NCBI GenBank assembly: GCA_903895695.1
Contig: CAITUY010000130.1
Location: forward strand, 1 to 39,163
From: an uncultured bacterium
GTDB lineage: Bacteria; Verrucomicrobiota; Kiritimatiellia; CAIKKV01; CAITUY01
Length of the DNA: 39,163 bases
Direction: 5' to 3'
Position numbers and translations under genes: made by a program. Below are positions 1-8,940 of the stretch, piece by piece (within the stretch, counting starts at the first letter, position 1; every line of letters begins with the position of its first letter). Below the pieces are notes generated by a model. That model searched no databases. It was not told the DNA's origin and saw only the letters and a list, made by a program, of their open reading frames with translations.

Positions 1-175
1 CCTCCCATAACACCAAGAGATCAGCTTCTTCCGGGAGGGCGAGCGTCCTCGCGAGCCGGGAATCGTGTGGTGCCCATTCTTCAACGGGCCATTGGCCAGT
101 CTCGCCGCGTTTCACGAGGGCTTCCTTAACGTCTCGCCCGGAAGTCAGAGGGCCGGCCGAAAAGGTGCAAACCAA
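1..175 (-). CDS. Partial hypothetical protein running off the left edge
   Basis: The minus strand is open from an in-frame TAA just upstream (around 190-188) to the window edge, about 58 codons. A TTG at 175-173 is preceded by a good Shine-Dalgarno-like AAGGAAAG. The translation has a normal amino-acid mix, including the stretches GRDVKEALVKRGE and LARTLALPEEADLLVLWE, and looks more like coding sequence than the other five frames here. I do not recognise the family. It would be transcribed divergently from gspE. The call rests on composition and the ribosome site only, so it could be a chance open frame. Confidence 0.35.
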   Translation of the reverse strand, partial: MVCTFSAGPLTSGRDVKEALVKRGETGQWPVEEWAPHDSRLARTLALPEEADLLVLWE

Positions 176-182
176 CCGCGAC

Positions 183-340
183 TTTCCTTACTGGCGGGGG
201 CGCATCTGCGATCCTTGGCGCCCAAACTGTAGCCGCGCACGTTGGGCGCGGTGAGACTGGCGCGTGACAGGGATGACGCGGTCAACGTCCGCGTCTAAAA
301 AAAGAACGTCCAAGAACCGGCGATTTTCCTTACTGGCGGG
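183..340. repeat. Two 16-bp direct repeats upstream of gspE
   Basis: TTTCCTTACTGGCGGG occurs exactly at 183-198 and again at 325-340, with similarity continuing a few bases to the left (CG.GA). The second copy ends inside the palindrome that surrounds the gspE -35 box. Read on the minus strand, both copies contain the Shine-Dalgarno-like AAGGAAA. The segment between them contains an 8-bp inverted repeat (218-225 with 242-249) without a T-run, and no convincing gene. Confidence 0.6.
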
Positions 341-373
341 TGGGTTGACTTCACCCGCCGTCCCGCCTATCCT
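335..373 (+). promoter_or_regulatory. gspE promoter with palindrome around the -35 box
   Basis: TTGACT (345-350) and TATCCT (368-373) are separated by 17 bases, a good sigma-70-type promoter. An 8-bp perfect inverted repeat, GGCGGGTG (335-342) and CACCCGCC (352-359), brackets the -35 box and could be an operator. The expected transcription start (about 380) lies only some five bases before the gspE ATG at 385, so the mRNA would be leaderless or nearly so. Confidence 0.5.
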
Positions 374-384
374 GATGCCTACGT

Positions 385-2091
<1,707 letters not shown>

Positions 2092-2093
2092 AG

Positions 2094-2158
2094 AGAGTGA
2101 ACAGTGAACGGTAAACATCTCCTTCGCCCTTCCACCATCAACCATTAACCATCAACCC
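2094..2158. repeat. Intergenic simple repeats between gspE and gspF
   Basis: The 81-base gap holds two degenerate short-period tracts. One is GTGAACAGTGAACGGTAAAC near 2098-2117. The other is of CATCAACC/ATTAACC type at about 2137-2158. They do not form a terminator. They belong with the similar tracts at 3448, 3957, 4684 and 4821. Confidence 0.6.
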
Positions 2159-2172
2159 TTCCGCACTCCTCC

Positions 2173-3438
2173 ATGACCGTTTTCACTTATAAGGCCCGGG
2201 ATAAGGCCGGCCAGCGCCAGGAGGGCACGGTCGAGGCCAATGACCGGATCTCGGCCACGCGGCAAGTCGAGCGCATGGGGCTGGTTCCGATATCCATCGT
2301 GGCCGGTGGAAGCACCCCGGCCCCAGCCGCTGCGGCCGGCACTCCCAAGCCGGCGGCGGCCAAGGCCGCCTTCAAGCTCGCGTTCAGCCGGCGCAAACGC
2401 ATGAAGACCGGCGAGGTCCTGACGTTCTCCACGGAACTCAGCGATCTCCTGGCCTCGGGCATGACGCTCGGTGTGGCGCTAACCACCCTGGCCAATCGTA
2501 AGACCGGCGGTCCGGGCGACGACATCGTGCGCGACCTGCGCGACCAGATCGTCCAGGGCGTCAGCCTTTCCGATGCCCTCGCCAAGCATCCCGAATCGTT
2601 CTCGTCGCTCTACGTCAGCATGATCCGCGTCGGTGAAGCCAGCGGCGCGCTCGCGGAAGTCATGAACCGCCTGGTGGAGCACTACGAACGCATCCAGGAC
2701 CTCAAGGAAAAGGTCGTCATGGCGCTCGTCTACCCGGTAATCGTGCTCACGATGGGGTTTGCCACGATGATCTTTTCGATGGTCTACGTGATCCCCAAAT
2801 TCTCGGCGATCTTCGAGGAACTGGGCCACGCCGCGCTTCCGCTGCCGACGCGCATGCTGATCGCGCTGAGCGGCGGACTGCTGCACTACGGCTGGCTCAT
2901 GATCGGGCTCATGATCGGCGGATTCATCCTGTTCAACCGGTACGTGCGCACCGAGAAAGGGCGGCAGCGCTGGCACCGGATGCAGCTCAAGACGCCGTTC
3001 ATCCGCGGCATCATCGCCTCGAGCACCTATGCCAACTTCGCCCGCACACTCAGCACGCTCCTGACCAATGGCGTGCCTGTGCTCCAGGCGCTCGGGATCG
3101 TCGAGGACACGATCGGCAACGTCATCATCGCCGGGGAAATCCGCAAGGCGCGCGACCGCGTCACCGATGGAACGACGATTTCCGGCCCCCTGGCGGCCGG
3201 CAAGGTCTTTCCCCCGCTGATGACCGACATGCTGGCCATCGGCGAACAGACCGGCGACATGGCCGGGGCGCTCAAGCATATCGCCCGCCGTTACGAAAAT
3301 GAACTCAGCCGTAATGTGAAGATCTTCACCACAGCCCTCGAACCGATCCTGATCGTGGTCGTCGCCGTGCTCGTCGGGTTTGTGGCCGTCAGCATCGTGA
3401 TGGCGGTATTCAACATGACGAACGGACTGGGAGTTTAG
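2173..3438 (+). CDS. gspF: Type II secretion inner-membrane platform protein GspF
   Basis: Polytopic platform protein that couples the GspE ATPase to pseudopilin assembly. At 421 residues it is close to the usual 400. It has the two GspF repeats (about 75-200 and 280-405), each starting with a cytoplasmic helical bundle. Hydrophobic segments lie near 177-210, 226-255 and the C-terminus (LIVVVAVLVGFVAVSIVMAV). The start MTVFTYKARDKAGQ matches the canonical GspF/PilC N-terminus. An Ala/Pro-rich linker at about 47-65 is longer than usual. No Shine-Dalgarno sequence is visible before the ATG. Confidence 0.95.
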   Translation: MTVFTYKARDKAGQRQEGTVEANDRISATRQVERMGLVPISIVAGGSTPAPAAAAGTPKPAAAKAAFKLAFSRRKRMKTGEVLTFSTELSDLLASGMTLGVALTTLANRKTGGPGDDIVRDLRDQIVQGVSLSDALAKHPESFSSLYVSMIRVGEASGALAEVMNRLVEHYERIQDLKEKVVMALVYPVIVLTMGFATMIFSMVYVIPKFSAIFEELGHAALPLPTRMLIALSGGLLHYGWLMIGLMIGGFILFNRYVRTEKGRQRWHRMQLKTPFIRGIIASSTYANFARTLSTLLTNGVPVLQALGIVEDTIGNVIIAGEIRKARDRVTDGTTISGPLAAGKVFPPLMTDMLAIGEQTGDMAGALKHIARRYENELSRNVKIFTTALEPILIVVVAVLVGFVAVSIVMAVFNMTNGLGV

Positions 3439-3447
3439 GACGGAATC

Positions 3448-3472
3448 CAGTGTTCGGTGTTCAGTGTTCACG
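3448..3472. repeat. TGTTC-type short repeat between gspF and gspG
   Basis: Three near-copies of a TGTTC[AG]G unit in tandem occupy about 25 bases of the gspF-gspG gap. The rest of the gap (3473-3527) holds the gspG ribosome site and nothing else that I recognise. Confidence 0.5.
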
Positions 3473-3527
3473 ATGGTGAGGACATGGTACCATATTGACC
3501 GCTATACGACTCAGAAAGGAACCTGCC

Positions 3528-3950
3528 ATGACAGCACTTAAGTCCCTGCTTCTGCTCCGGTCCGACTCCCGCGACTCCCGAGCCGGTTTCACGCTGGTGG
3601 AAATCCTGCTCGTTGTGGCCATTCTCGGCATCCTGGCCGGTGTCGCTGTGGTCAGTATCAGCGGCAAGACAGCCCGGGCGAACATCGCGGCTACACGCAC
3701 CAGCATCCAGGCCGTACTGACGGCTGTCGACATGTACGAGGTTGACAACGGCGCTTACCCCTCCAGCCTCCAGAACCTGCTTACCAAGGGCAGCGAGGGC
3801 AACTGGAACGGCCCTTATATCCGCGATGGCCGCATGCCCAAGGACGCCTGGGGCAATGATTTCCAGTACACACCCAAGGAAGGGCACGTCGAAATTCGCT
3901 CCGGCGGTCCCGACCTGCAACTGGGCACGGCGGACGACATCACGAATTAG
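3528..3950 (+). CDS. gspG: Major pseudopilin GspG
   Basis: Main subunit of the type II secretion pseudopilus, cut by prepilin peptidase at G20|F21 and methylated there. The 140-residue protein has a 20-residue leader, the signature GFTLVEILLVV with Glu at mature position 5, a hydrophobic helix, and the GspG C-terminal calcium-loop region (AWGNDFQY ... GGPDLQLGTADDI). ATG 3528 is chosen because AAGGA lies 7 bases upstream. A TTG at 3495 in the same frame lacks such a site. GspG is normally the most abundant pseudopilin. Confidence 0.93.
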   Translation: MTALKSLLLLRSDSRDSRAGFTLVEILLVVAILGILAGVAVVSISGKTARANIAATRTSIQAVLTAVDMYEVDNGAYPSSLQNLLTKGSEGNWNGPYIRDGRMPKDAWGNDFQYTPKEGHVEIRSGGPDLQLGTADDITN

Positions 3951-3956
3951 GCGTGA

Positions 3957-4077
3957 ACTTCCAACGTCCAACGCCCAACGCTCAACGCCGAACGTGAAAA
4001 CAGGAGGCGATTCTTGTGCTTCGACCCGTTGCATGGCGTTCGATGTTGGACGTTCGGAGTTGGGCGTTGGACGTTCG
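3957..4077. repeat. Long inverted repeat of CCAACGT-type units around the gspH start
   Basis: A tract of CAACGTC/CAACGCC heptamer-like units (about 3960-3994) is mirrored by GTTGGACG/GTTGGGCG units at about 4043-4077. A 17-bp arm is perfect: AACGTCCAACGCCCAAC at 3963-3979 pairs with 4059-4075. A nested 7-bp stem, CCGAACG (3988-3994) with CGTTCGG (4051-4057), lies inside it. The Shine-Dalgarno sequence and GTG start of gspH sit in the remaining loop, and the right arm is translated. Confidence 0.7.
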
Positions 4078-4669
4078 TAAGCATGTCCTACCTAGCCGCC
4101 GCGCCTTCACCCTCGTCGAGGTGCTCACGGTCCTGGCCATCATGGGGATTCTGACCCTTGTGTCGATGCCCTACCTGGTCAAGTCCATCCGGGGCAACCG
4201 GCTGCGGGTGGCGACGGGGACGCTGGTCCAGGCCGGCCGCTACGCCCGCAGCATGGCCCTGCTCGGGGAACAGGAAATGAAACTCACGTTCAACATGAAC
4301 GAATCCACCGTCGGGGTCACTCCCCGCTACGGCGGGCCCAGCCCCGCCACGCCGTCGGAGCCTGCCCCGCCAAACGACCGACCGGCTGGCGACTCCGACC
4401 GGGACGCCGCATCGAGCCCGGATACTAATGACGCGCCGCCCCATCTCTCCCCCGGCCTAAGCGTCTACCGCAAATTCGATGACGTCCGGATCGATTACAT
4501 CGAAGTCGAGCACCAGGGCCGCGAATCGACCGGCACCGTGACAGTCATCTACCGCAGCAACGGCCGCTGCTTGCCGTACGTCGTCCGGCTGGTCGACGAG
4601 AATGGCGCTGCCACGTTGACTCGCGTCGACGCCCTCTCCACCCCATCCTCGGAGCGCGACGATCGATGA
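4016..4669 (+). CDS. gspH: Minor pseudopilin GspH-like
   Basis: Minor pseudopilin of the type II secretion tip complex. The prepilin signature is RRA|FTLVEVLTVLAIMGILTLVSM, with Ala rather than Gly before the cut and Glu at mature position 5. The start is GTG 4016, supported by a perfect AGGAGG at 4002-4007. This gives a 30-residue leader, part of which (SMLDVRSWALDVRK) is translated from the flanking repeat. The central region has a Pro-rich, probably disordered insert (about 100-145). At 217 residues it is longer than typical GspH. The assignment as H rather than another minor pseudopilin comes from gene order. Confidence 0.8.
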   Translation: MLRPVAWRSMLDVRSWALDVRKHVLPSRRAFTLVEVLTVLAIMGILTLVSMPYLVKSIRGNRLRVATGTLVQAGRYARSMALLGEQEMKLTFNMNESTVGVTPRYGGPSPATPSEPAPPNDRPAGDSDRDAASSPDTNDAPPHLSPGLSVYRKFDDVRIDYIEVEHQGRESTGTVTVIYRSNGRCLPYVVRLVDENGAATLTRVDALSTPSSERDDR

Positions 4670-5283
4670 AGCAGAAGGGGCCAGGGTTCAGGGTTCAGGG
4701 TTCAGAAATGCCGAACTTTCAACGTCCAACGCCCAACGTTCAACGCCCAAGTCGGCAGGCCACCTGTCGTCCCCGTTGGACGTTCAACGTTAAACGTTGG
4801 GCGTTGAGCGTTCGCAGCCCTCTTCACCGTTCACCGTTCACTCTTCACTCTTCACCGTTCCCTGTTCACCGTTCACTGGTTCCCCGCGCCGGACTGACGC
4901 TCGTCGAGGTGCTGCTTGCACTTGCCATCTTGGCCGCCAGCGCCGGGGTCCTGATGACCGCCGTTTCGCGGTGCCTGGGGGTGGTGCGGCTGTCCAAAAA
5001 TTACTACGCAGCCCGTCGCATCCTGGACATGGGCGAACTGGAGCATCCGCTCCTGGTGACCAAGGACCCGCTCCTCAGCAAGGATCGGGTCATCAACCTG
5101 AACGTCGGCCCCGTCGACTACGACAATGGCTACACGTTCACCCGGTCAGGCGAACGCAGCGCGACGCTCAAGGATCTGGTCGTCGTCAAGACCCGGGTGG
5201 CCTGGTCCGCGCGCGGCCGCGAATCCTCCGAAGAAGTGCTGTCCTATCTCTTCTACACGAACGACCTGGAGAACGCCCCGTGA
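4666..5283 (+). CDS. gspI: Minor pseudopilin GspI-like with very long leader
   Basis: Minor pseudopilin of the type II secretion tip complex. The signature is RAG|LTLVEVLLALAILAASAGVLM, with Glu at mature position 5. ATG 4666 overlaps the gspH stop (ATGA) and gives 205 residues, but 76 of these form the leader before the cut. That leader is almost entirely translated simple repeat (FRVQGS, FQRPTPNVQRP, HRSPFTLHSSPF). Other in-frame starts are ATG 4708 and TTG 4804; none is close to the cut with a clear ribosome site. The mature part is about 129 residues, normal for GspI. Confidence 0.78.
   Translation: MKQKGPGFRVQGSEMPNFQRPTPNVQRPSRQATCRPRWTFNVKRWALSVRSPLHRSPFTLHSSPFPVHRSLVPRAGLTLVEVLLALAILAASAGVLMTAVSRCLGVVRLSKNYYAARRILDMGELEHPLLVTKDPLLSKDRVINLNVGPVDYDNGYTFTRSGERSATLKDLVVVKTRVAWSARGRESSEEVLSYLFYTNDLENAP
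4684..4704. repeat. (GGGTTCA)3 tandem heptamer
   Basis: Three perfect head-to-tail copies of GGGTTCA lie inside the start of gspI and are translated as part of its leader. Confidence 0.8.
4717..4878. repeat. Heptamer-type repeat block inside the gspI leader
   Basis: A CAACGTC/CAACGCC tract (4717-4750) faces its inverted copy at about 4774-4812. A 14-bp arm, CAACGCCCAACGTT (4727-4740), pairs perfectly with 4793-4806. This is followed by a TTCACCG/TTCACTC tract (about 4821-4878). The whole block stays open in the gspI frame. Confidence 0.7.
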
Positions 5284-5963
5284 GAAGGGCCGCGTTCACC
5301 CTCGTCGAGTTACTCGTCGCCGTCGCCCTGCTTGTCGTGGTCTCGGTCCTGACCTTCACCGTCTTCTCGACCGTCAGCAGGGCGTGGCAGCGCGGCACGG
5401 AGTTGAGCCAGGATCTGCACCACGGCGACTTTGTCGTCGAGCAACTGATCGGAGGGCTCAGGCAGGCCCGGTACCGCGACCGGAACGATGGGCTGAGCCT
5501 GATTGACCAGGGCAACGGAGCGGCAGCCCAGGATTCCATCAGTTGGGTCAAGGAGGGGGCTGACCTGGTGGGCGAGGATTCCCCTCTCGCCAAAACCTTC
5601 CACCGGGTCAAGTTCTTCATCGGCACCGACAAGGATACCGGAAAGCGGGGCGCCGTTTACACGGCCTGGGGCGACACATATCTCCAGCCGGACAACTTCA
5701 ACCCCGAGGACCTTCCGCCCCAGATCCTGTCCGATCGGGTCGTCGGGTTCAACGTCCGCGTGGCGACCAACGATTTCGAGAACGACACCCTGCACTGGCT
5801 CGACACGTGGGAGGACAAGATCGGCGCGGTCGACAATCAATCCAATCATGTCCCGCGTTTTGTCGAACTAACGCTGTACCTGAAGCCCCTGGATTCCGAC
5901 CTGCCGCCGATCGAGATGAAGCGCTGGGTCGACATTCCGATCGCCAATGCGGGGATGAAATGA
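5280..5963 (+). CDS. gspJ: Minor pseudopilin GspJ-like
   Basis: Minor pseudopilin that forms the type II secretion pilus tip with GspI and GspK. The start is GTG 5280, overlapping the gspI stop (GTGA). This puts the signature right at the N-terminus: MRRAA|FTLVELLVAVALLVVV, a five-residue leader with Glu at mature position 5. The frame stays open far upstream, but that extension is a shadow of gspI. The 227-residue length and the C-terminal VELTLYLKPLDS ... WVDIPIANAG strand pattern fit GspJ. Confidence 0.85.
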   Translation: MRRAAFTLVELLVAVALLVVVSVLTFTVFSTVSRAWQRGTELSQDLHHGDFVVEQLIGGLRQARYRDRNDGLSLIDQGNGAAAQDSISWVKEGADLVGEDSPLAKTFHRVKFFIGTDKDTGKRGAVYTAWGDTYLQPDNFNPEDLPPQILSDRVVGFNVRVATNDFENDTLHWLDTWEDKIGAVDNQSNHVPRFVELTLYLKPLDSDLPPIEMKRWVDIPIANAGMK

Positions 5964-6967
5964 ACCGGCGCGGCTCGGCCCTGATTCTCGTGCTCTGGGT
6001 GATCGCGGTCCTCGCCGTCCTGATCAGCGGTTTCGCCTTCGACATGCACATCGAAGCCCGGGTCGTGTCGCACCTGCGCAAGAAGGTAAAGGCCGAGTAC
6101 CTGGCCCGAGCCGGCCTCGAGTGGGCCAAAATGTTGCTGGCCCACACCGCCGAGATCCAGGGAAAGACCGACAGCGACGAGCTCAAAGGGCAGCCTTGGT
6201 ACAACGACGCCAAGCGTCTGAAACAGGGCTACGCCATCATCGGGCTGACCGGCCAGCTCGGAGAGGGCACGATCATTCTCGACATTACCCCCGAGCCGGC
6301 CCTCCGCAACATCAATTCCCTGACGGACGAGGACTGGGAACGCGTTCTCCAGGTCGGCGGCATTCCCGAGGAACACTGGAGCGAATTGATCGACAGCTTC
6401 GACGACTGGCGCGATGCCGATGATACACCGCGCGTCAACGGCGCCGAAACGGATGATTACTACGCGAAGCTTGACCCGCCCTACAAGGCCCGCGGCCACG
6501 GGGGCATTGCCGCCAACCTCGACACCATCGACGAACTTCTTCTTATCAGGGGCTGGGAGCGCCCCATGCTCTACGGCGGGCCACTGGTCGAGGGCGAGAC
6601 CAATGGCGCGGTCCTGTCGGGCGTCGCTGACCTGCTCACAGCCCAGCCCGACACCGGCCAGCAGGTCAACATCAATGCCGCCGGCAAACGCGTGCTGCTC
6701 ACCCTCCCGGGTATCGATGAACAGAAGGCCGATGCCATCATCGCGGAGAGAGAAGGGTTGACAGCCGGCGGACAAATCGATGAGGATCGTTTCTTTACGG
6801 ATGCCAACAATCTCCTGGCGAGGGTTCCGGAGTTGGGCTCGATGAACCCGACCGATCGCGCGCGCCTGCAAACGCTCGTTGGCACAGCGTCTCAGGTTCT
6901 GCGCATCAAGTCAGTAGGTCGGGTCCACGGCGTTGAACAGAAACTCGTGTCATCGGTTCATTTGTAA
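5960..6967 (+). CDS. gspK: Minor pseudopilin GspK
   Basis: Large minor pseudopilin that caps the pseudopilus. ATG 5960 overlaps the gspJ stop (ATGA). The leader is MNRRG|SALILVLWVIAVLAVLISGF, and the usual Glu-5 is absent, as is normal for GspK. At 335 residues the protein has the large helical insert domain. Helix-hairpin-helix-like segments read VNINAAGKRVLLTLPGIDEQKADAIIAERE, with the NINAA and LPGI..QKA motifs seen in GspK. Only one such inserted region is obvious by eye. Confidence 0.88.
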   Translation: MNRRGSALILVLWVIAVLAVLISGFAFDMHIEARVVSHLRKKVKAEYLARAGLEWAKMLLAHTAEIQGKTDSDELKGQPWYNDAKRLKQGYAIIGLTGQLGEGTIILDITPEPALRNINSLTDEDWERVLQVGGIPEEHWSELIDSFDDWRDADDTPRVNGAETDDYYAKLDPPYKARGHGGIAANLDTIDELLLIRGWERPMLYGGPLVEGETNGAVLSGVADLLTAQPDTGQQVNINAAGKRVLLTLPGIDEQKADAIIAEREGLTAGGQIDEDRFFTDANNLLARVPELGSMNPTDRARLQTLVGTASQVLRIKSVGRVHGVEQKLVSSVHL

Positions 6968-6973
6968 CAAGCC

Positions 6974-8377
6974 ATGTCTGGCAAGTCACTTACAGGGGTC
7001 GCGGTACGGGCGAAGTCGCTTGAATGGGCGGTGCCGCGCCCGGCGGGCGACGCGGCGGCGGTAGCCGAGCGGCACCAGGCCGACCTGACCCTCGGCGAGG
7101 GTCAGGTCACCATCCTTGACGGGCTGCGCGCCGACCCCGACCGGCTTGTTGCCGAAATTCGCGGAGCGACCGGCCGGCTGAACGCCCTGGCGTCCATCGG
7201 CATCCCTGCCGGGTGGGTCCTCCTGCGGGTGGTTGACCTCCCCGCCGCAGCACCCGACGAACTCCGCGGCATGGTCGATCTGCAGGTCGATAAGTTCTCC
7301 CCCTTTCCCGCCGAAGAGTCCGCCATCTCTTATGAACTCTTCTCCGAGCGGGAGGGCCGGGCCCGCGTTCTGCTAAGCGCCATCCGGACCGAGGGCATCA
7401 ACCTGCTGGGCAAGGCCCTCCAATCGGCCGGTCTCCAACCCAAGCGCGTGGACTTGAATCTTCTGGGCTGGTGGAGGCTGTTGACTGATGCCGGGCATAT
7501 TCACCAGACCGGGGCGCAGGCGATCCTGATTCTGGACGACACCTGTACCGATATCATCGTGACGGCAGCGGGCGTGCCCCTTGCCATGCGGTCGCTGACC
7601 GGGCTCGACGGACTGCCGCCCGAGGAGGCCGCCGAGGAAATCGCCCGCGAAACTGTCTATACCCTGACCGCCGTCGATCTCGAACGTACCGGCGAGCACT
7701 TGGCCGAGATCGCCGTATGGCATCGCGGCGGCGAGTTCGCGGAAACCTTGATCCGGCAGTTTCAGTCCCCCTTCGACCTCGCGGCGAAGTCATACGCGCT
7801 CGATTCACTGCCGCCGCTGACCGAGGGGCTCATCCGCCGGGCCGCTGATGCCGGGCCCGGGCGGCTTGATCTTGCGCCGCCCGCGTGGCATGAGGACGAG
7901 GTCCGTCGCCGTTCGCGCGCCCGCCTGCTCGCCGTTTCCGCCAGCCTGCTTGCCGTGTGGGTGCTCGCGGTCTCAGTCCTGTTCGGCGGTCTCCAGTACC
8001 AGAAGCTGAAGCTGGCCCGACTGGATGCACGCATGGACGAGATGAAAGGCCCCGCCGACGGGGTCCGAGCCACGCGCGACCGCGTCCTGGGGCTGGAGCA
8101 ATACGTCAACCGGTCCCATTCGGCCCTGGAATGCCTGCGCGAGGTCAGCGATCTGCTTCCGCCCGGCATGGAACTGAAGTCGTTTACCTACCGCAAGGGC
8201 AAGTCGGTCGAATTATCCGGCGAGGCCGATGCCGTGACGCTCGTTTACGATTTCAAGAAGGAGATGGAGAAATCCAAACTCTTCACTTCCACGGACCTGC
8301 CGAGAACCTTTAAGGGGTCCGGCGGCAACAAGGAAGTATTCAAGATCACCGCCGCACTGCCGGGAGGGAGCCCATGA
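6974..8377 (+). CDS. gspL: GspL-like assembly protein (PilM/PilN-type fusion)
   Basis: Inner-membrane protein that links the cytoplasmic GspE ATPase to the periplasmic part of the secretion machine. In 467 residues it has an actin/PilM-like cytoplasmic part (about 1-290, with ILDDTCTDIIVTAAG and PAAAPDELRGMVDLQVDKFSPFP). A single membrane segment follows at about 316-340 (LLAVSASLLAVWVLAVSVLFGG), then a coiled, PilN-like periplasmic part. Position between gspK and gspM supports the call. It ends in a 4-base overlap with the next gene. Sequence similarity to proteobacterial GspL is probably low. Confidence 0.75.
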   Translation: MSGKSLTGVAVRAKSLEWAVPRPAGDAAAVAERHQADLTLGEGQVTILDGLRADPDRLVAEIRGATGRLNALASIGIPAGWVLLRVVDLPAAAPDELRGMVDLQVDKFSPFPAEESAISYELFSEREGRARVLLSAIRTEGINLLGKALQSAGLQPKRVDLNLLGWWRLLTDAGHIHQTGAQAILILDDTCTDIIVTAAGVPLAMRSLTGLDGLPPEEAAEEIARETVYTLTAVDLERTGEHLAEIAVWHRGGEFAETLIRQFQSPFDLAAKSYALDSLPPLTEGLIRRAADAGPGRLDLAPPAWHEDEVRRRSRARLLAVSASLLAVWVLAVSVLFGGLQYQKLKLARLDARMDEMKGPADGVRATRDRVLGLEQYVNRSHSALECLREVSDLLPPGMELKSFTYRKGKSVELSGEADAVTLVYDFKKEMEKSKLFTSTDLPRTFKGSGGNKEVFKITAALPGGSP

Positions 8378-8940
8378 AGGTTTCCCCGCGCGAGATGACG
8401 CTGCTCTGGGTCACGGGCGTCGTGGCACTCTTCGGTGTTACCTATCTCCTGGCCCAGCCCCGAATCAAGGAATGGAAAGATCTGGGCGGCAAACAGGCCG
8501 AGGCCGCGCGCAAGGTTCAGGCGACCGAGCACCTCCTATCCCAAGGGCCTTTGTGGGACCGAAAGCTGGCCGAATTCCGCAAGAAACTGCCGCAATACCC
8601 CGCCGATAAGGATGTCACCGCCGACCTGCTGATCCGCATCGAAAAACTGGCGAGCGCCAACGGCCTTGTTCTGCCCTCGCGTGAAGTCGAAAAGGAGGCC
8701 CAGAAGGGCGATATGCACGAACTCGCCGTGAACTGCAAGTGGGAAGGCAAGCTCGACGCATTGGTGCATTTCCTCTTTGATCTCCAGAACGAGGATGCTA
8801 TCCTCGATGTAAGCCAGTTGACGGTTTCGCCCAACGAAAAGAAGGTATTGCGTGGTAGTTTGACGGTCTATTGTTCATATTCGCGAACGCCTTCAGCGAC
8901 TCCGGCGAAGAAACCAGAACCCAAAGGCCAGGAAAAATGA
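8374..8940 (+). CDS. gspM: GspM/PilO-like assembly protein
   Basis: Bitopic inner-membrane protein, probable partner of GspL. At 188 residues it has a short cytoplasmic N-terminus and one membrane helix (about 8-26, MTLLWVTGVVALFGVTYLLA). A coiled-coil stretch follows (KQAEAARKVQATEHLL), then a ferredoxin-like periplasmic domain (ADLLIRIEKLASANGLVLPS) of the PilO/GspM kind. ATG 8374 overlaps the gspL stop and TGA 8938-8940 overlaps the gspD start. The name depends on gene order and topology. Confidence 0.7.
   Translation: MKVSPREMTLLWVTGVVALFGVTYLLAQPRIKEWKDLGGKQAEAARKVQATEHLLSQGPLWDRKLAEFRKKLPQYPADKDVTADLLIRIEKLASANGLVLPSREVEKEAQKGDMHELAVNCKWEGKLDALVHFLFDLQNEDAILDVSQLTVSPNEKKVLRGSLTVYCSYSRTPSATPAKKPEPKGQEK

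Noticed and set aside
2479..3471. 330-residue minus-strand open frame opposite gspF
   Set aside because: Low-complexity His/Asp/Arg composition typical of the antisense of a membrane-protein gene; gspF is certain.
4684..4878. CRISPR-like or telomere-like array
   Set aside because: The repeats are 6-8 bases long, without regular spacers and without cas genes. GGGTTCA is not a bacterial telomere unit.
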